A DNA stretch of 64,000 nucleotides from the NCBI RefSeq assembly GCF_009870125.1, contig NC_046680.1:21285501-21349500 (forward strand). The letters are read 5' to 3'. A program made the translations under genes and the position numbers. Shown in pieces: positions 62,963-64,000 of this stretch. The notes under the pieces are model-generated. The model saw only the letters and a list, made by a program, of their open reading frames with translations. It was not told the DNA's origin and ran no database searches. The stretch is from Drosophila pseudoobscura. Lineage: Eukaryota > Arthropoda > Insecta > Diptera > Drosophilidae. The number at the start of each line of letters is the position of its first letter. The first letter of the stretch is position 1.

Positions 62963-64000
62963 GCTGCCCACTCTCATATTCGATTTTACGCATAAGTCTA
63001 TTTAAACAGACGCATTATTTTTGTAACAAAGCCTCAACAACACTAGTACTTGTATTAGCCCTAATGCTCCTCTACTTTTAGTACAACATTTGTGTACAGT
63101 TTGGAGAACGCTCTGGAAAACTGAATGAAGTGGAGTCTGTGTAACGAATAAATGACCATAAAATAAATGTACGTTTGTTTCTAGGAAATGACTTTTTTAG
63201 GGGACTAGGAAATGACATCATGATTGAGTCTTTTGGTTTCATATTTGCTGCTGAATCGAAAAACTCCTCGCAATGTTTGAATATACACACATACATATGT
63301 ACATACATGTCTATGCATGTACAGCCGGCCGGGCAGCTGTGCTGCTCTTTCTCTTACAATTTGTATGCTTTGAGCGCAGCGAGTCGGGTTTACATACAAC
63401 ATATGTATGTATGTAAATATTCTGCTAGCAAACCTACACTCATCCCATGATGCAATTCATGGGTCCACTCCTTTTCTTCAGGGTCTTATTTGTACTCTCA
63501 AATTACAAAACAAAGCTTGCTGCTGTGTATGTTGTTACTGACAAAAAATAAGCCCCGCTTGGGGCTGGACCACCTTGTATAATTGCATCATGGATCATCC
63601 TATTGCTCTCTATCATCAATTCCTTTTTGATCCTCCTTCTACTGCTCTCTCCCTCAGAGACACCACCACTGCCGCCACACATTTAAATAGCGGATTACTC
63701 TACTGCGTAGTTTCTGTCTTTGCCTATTGATCCTCTTTCTTGCTTCTATACTACTTTACGACTTCTGCTTATCGACTACAATCACATATTTTTTATAAAT
63801 CTCAGACATGGAGAGTCAGAGGCGCTCGAAGCTCAAATTTACCAAAGAAACCCGAGATCTAAACAATAAAGGGTCTCATACATGCATATGAACATATACA
63901 CAGCCTGTTTATGCTTGTATGTATCACATACGTATTACGTTTCTGTATGGGTACCATAAAACTGCGCACTGGGCAAGTTGTGGGGATGGAGAATCGGTTG
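62963..64000. other. mago 3' UTR and downstream non-coding DNA to the right edge
   Basis: After the mago polyadenylation signals there are ATGTATGT microsatellites (63291-63310, 63402-63418), a long-range inverted repeat with an internal hairpin (63445-63593) and a pyrimidine-rich tract (63600-63660). A small frame from 63808 (MESQRRSKLKFTKETRDL) is too short and unsupported to call. Confidence 0.4.

Noticed and set aside
63808-63891. Start of a possible next gene at the right edge (MESQRRSKLKF...)
   Set aside because: Only 27 codons with no recognisable family or clear splice donor.

Overview
This is eukaryotic DNA from a Drosophila nuclear genome. The genes are split by GT-AG introns. The gene order (chitinase 9-like, CG10527, Treh, a FYVE rabaptin, a two-pore K+ channel, king tubby with a nested CG9394-type phosphodiesterase, Tmtc3, mago) matches what I recall of D. 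melanogaster 57B-57C on Muller element C. The proteins are clearly diverged from D. melanogaster. Long introns and DINE-1/INE-1-like helentrons suggest the obscura group (for example D. pseudoobscura, D. persimilis or D. miranda). The species is an inference; gene identities rest on the translations.

Left part (1-20.6 kb): a GH18 chitinase is cut by the left edge (minus), with a TATA box and a strictly periodic GATA array. Next come the DM9/farnesoic-acid-methyltransferase-domain gene CG10527 (minus) and trehalase Treh (plus). Treh has two phase-matched alternative first exons, one cytosolic and one secreted, 7 kb apart, and a possible alternative last exon coding a membrane anchor. Treh converges on a FYVE-domain rabaptin (minus).

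Middle (20.6-31 kb): behind the rabaptin promoter lies a broken copy of a FAF1/caspar-type UAS domain. A two-pore potassium channel locus (plus) follows. Two different promoters and N-terminal halves, each with its own TM1 and pore loop 1, splice to one shared C-terminal exon carrying pore 2.

Right part (31-64 kb): two oppositely oriented DINE-1-like elements flank the first coding exon of king tubby. A 21 kb intron separates that exon from the tubby-domain exons. The intron holds an intronless secreted glycerophosphodiester phosphodiesterase on the same strand, several tandem repeats, and a GC-rich patch that looks coding on the minus strand but matches nothing I know. King tubby converges on Tmtc3 (minus). 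Then come the exon-junction-complex gene mago (plus) with a DRE promoter element, and a terminal non-coding kilobase with a long-range inverted repeat.

Most open frames in the non-coding stretches are chance or antisense shadows. I saw no tRNA, rRNA or CRISPR.
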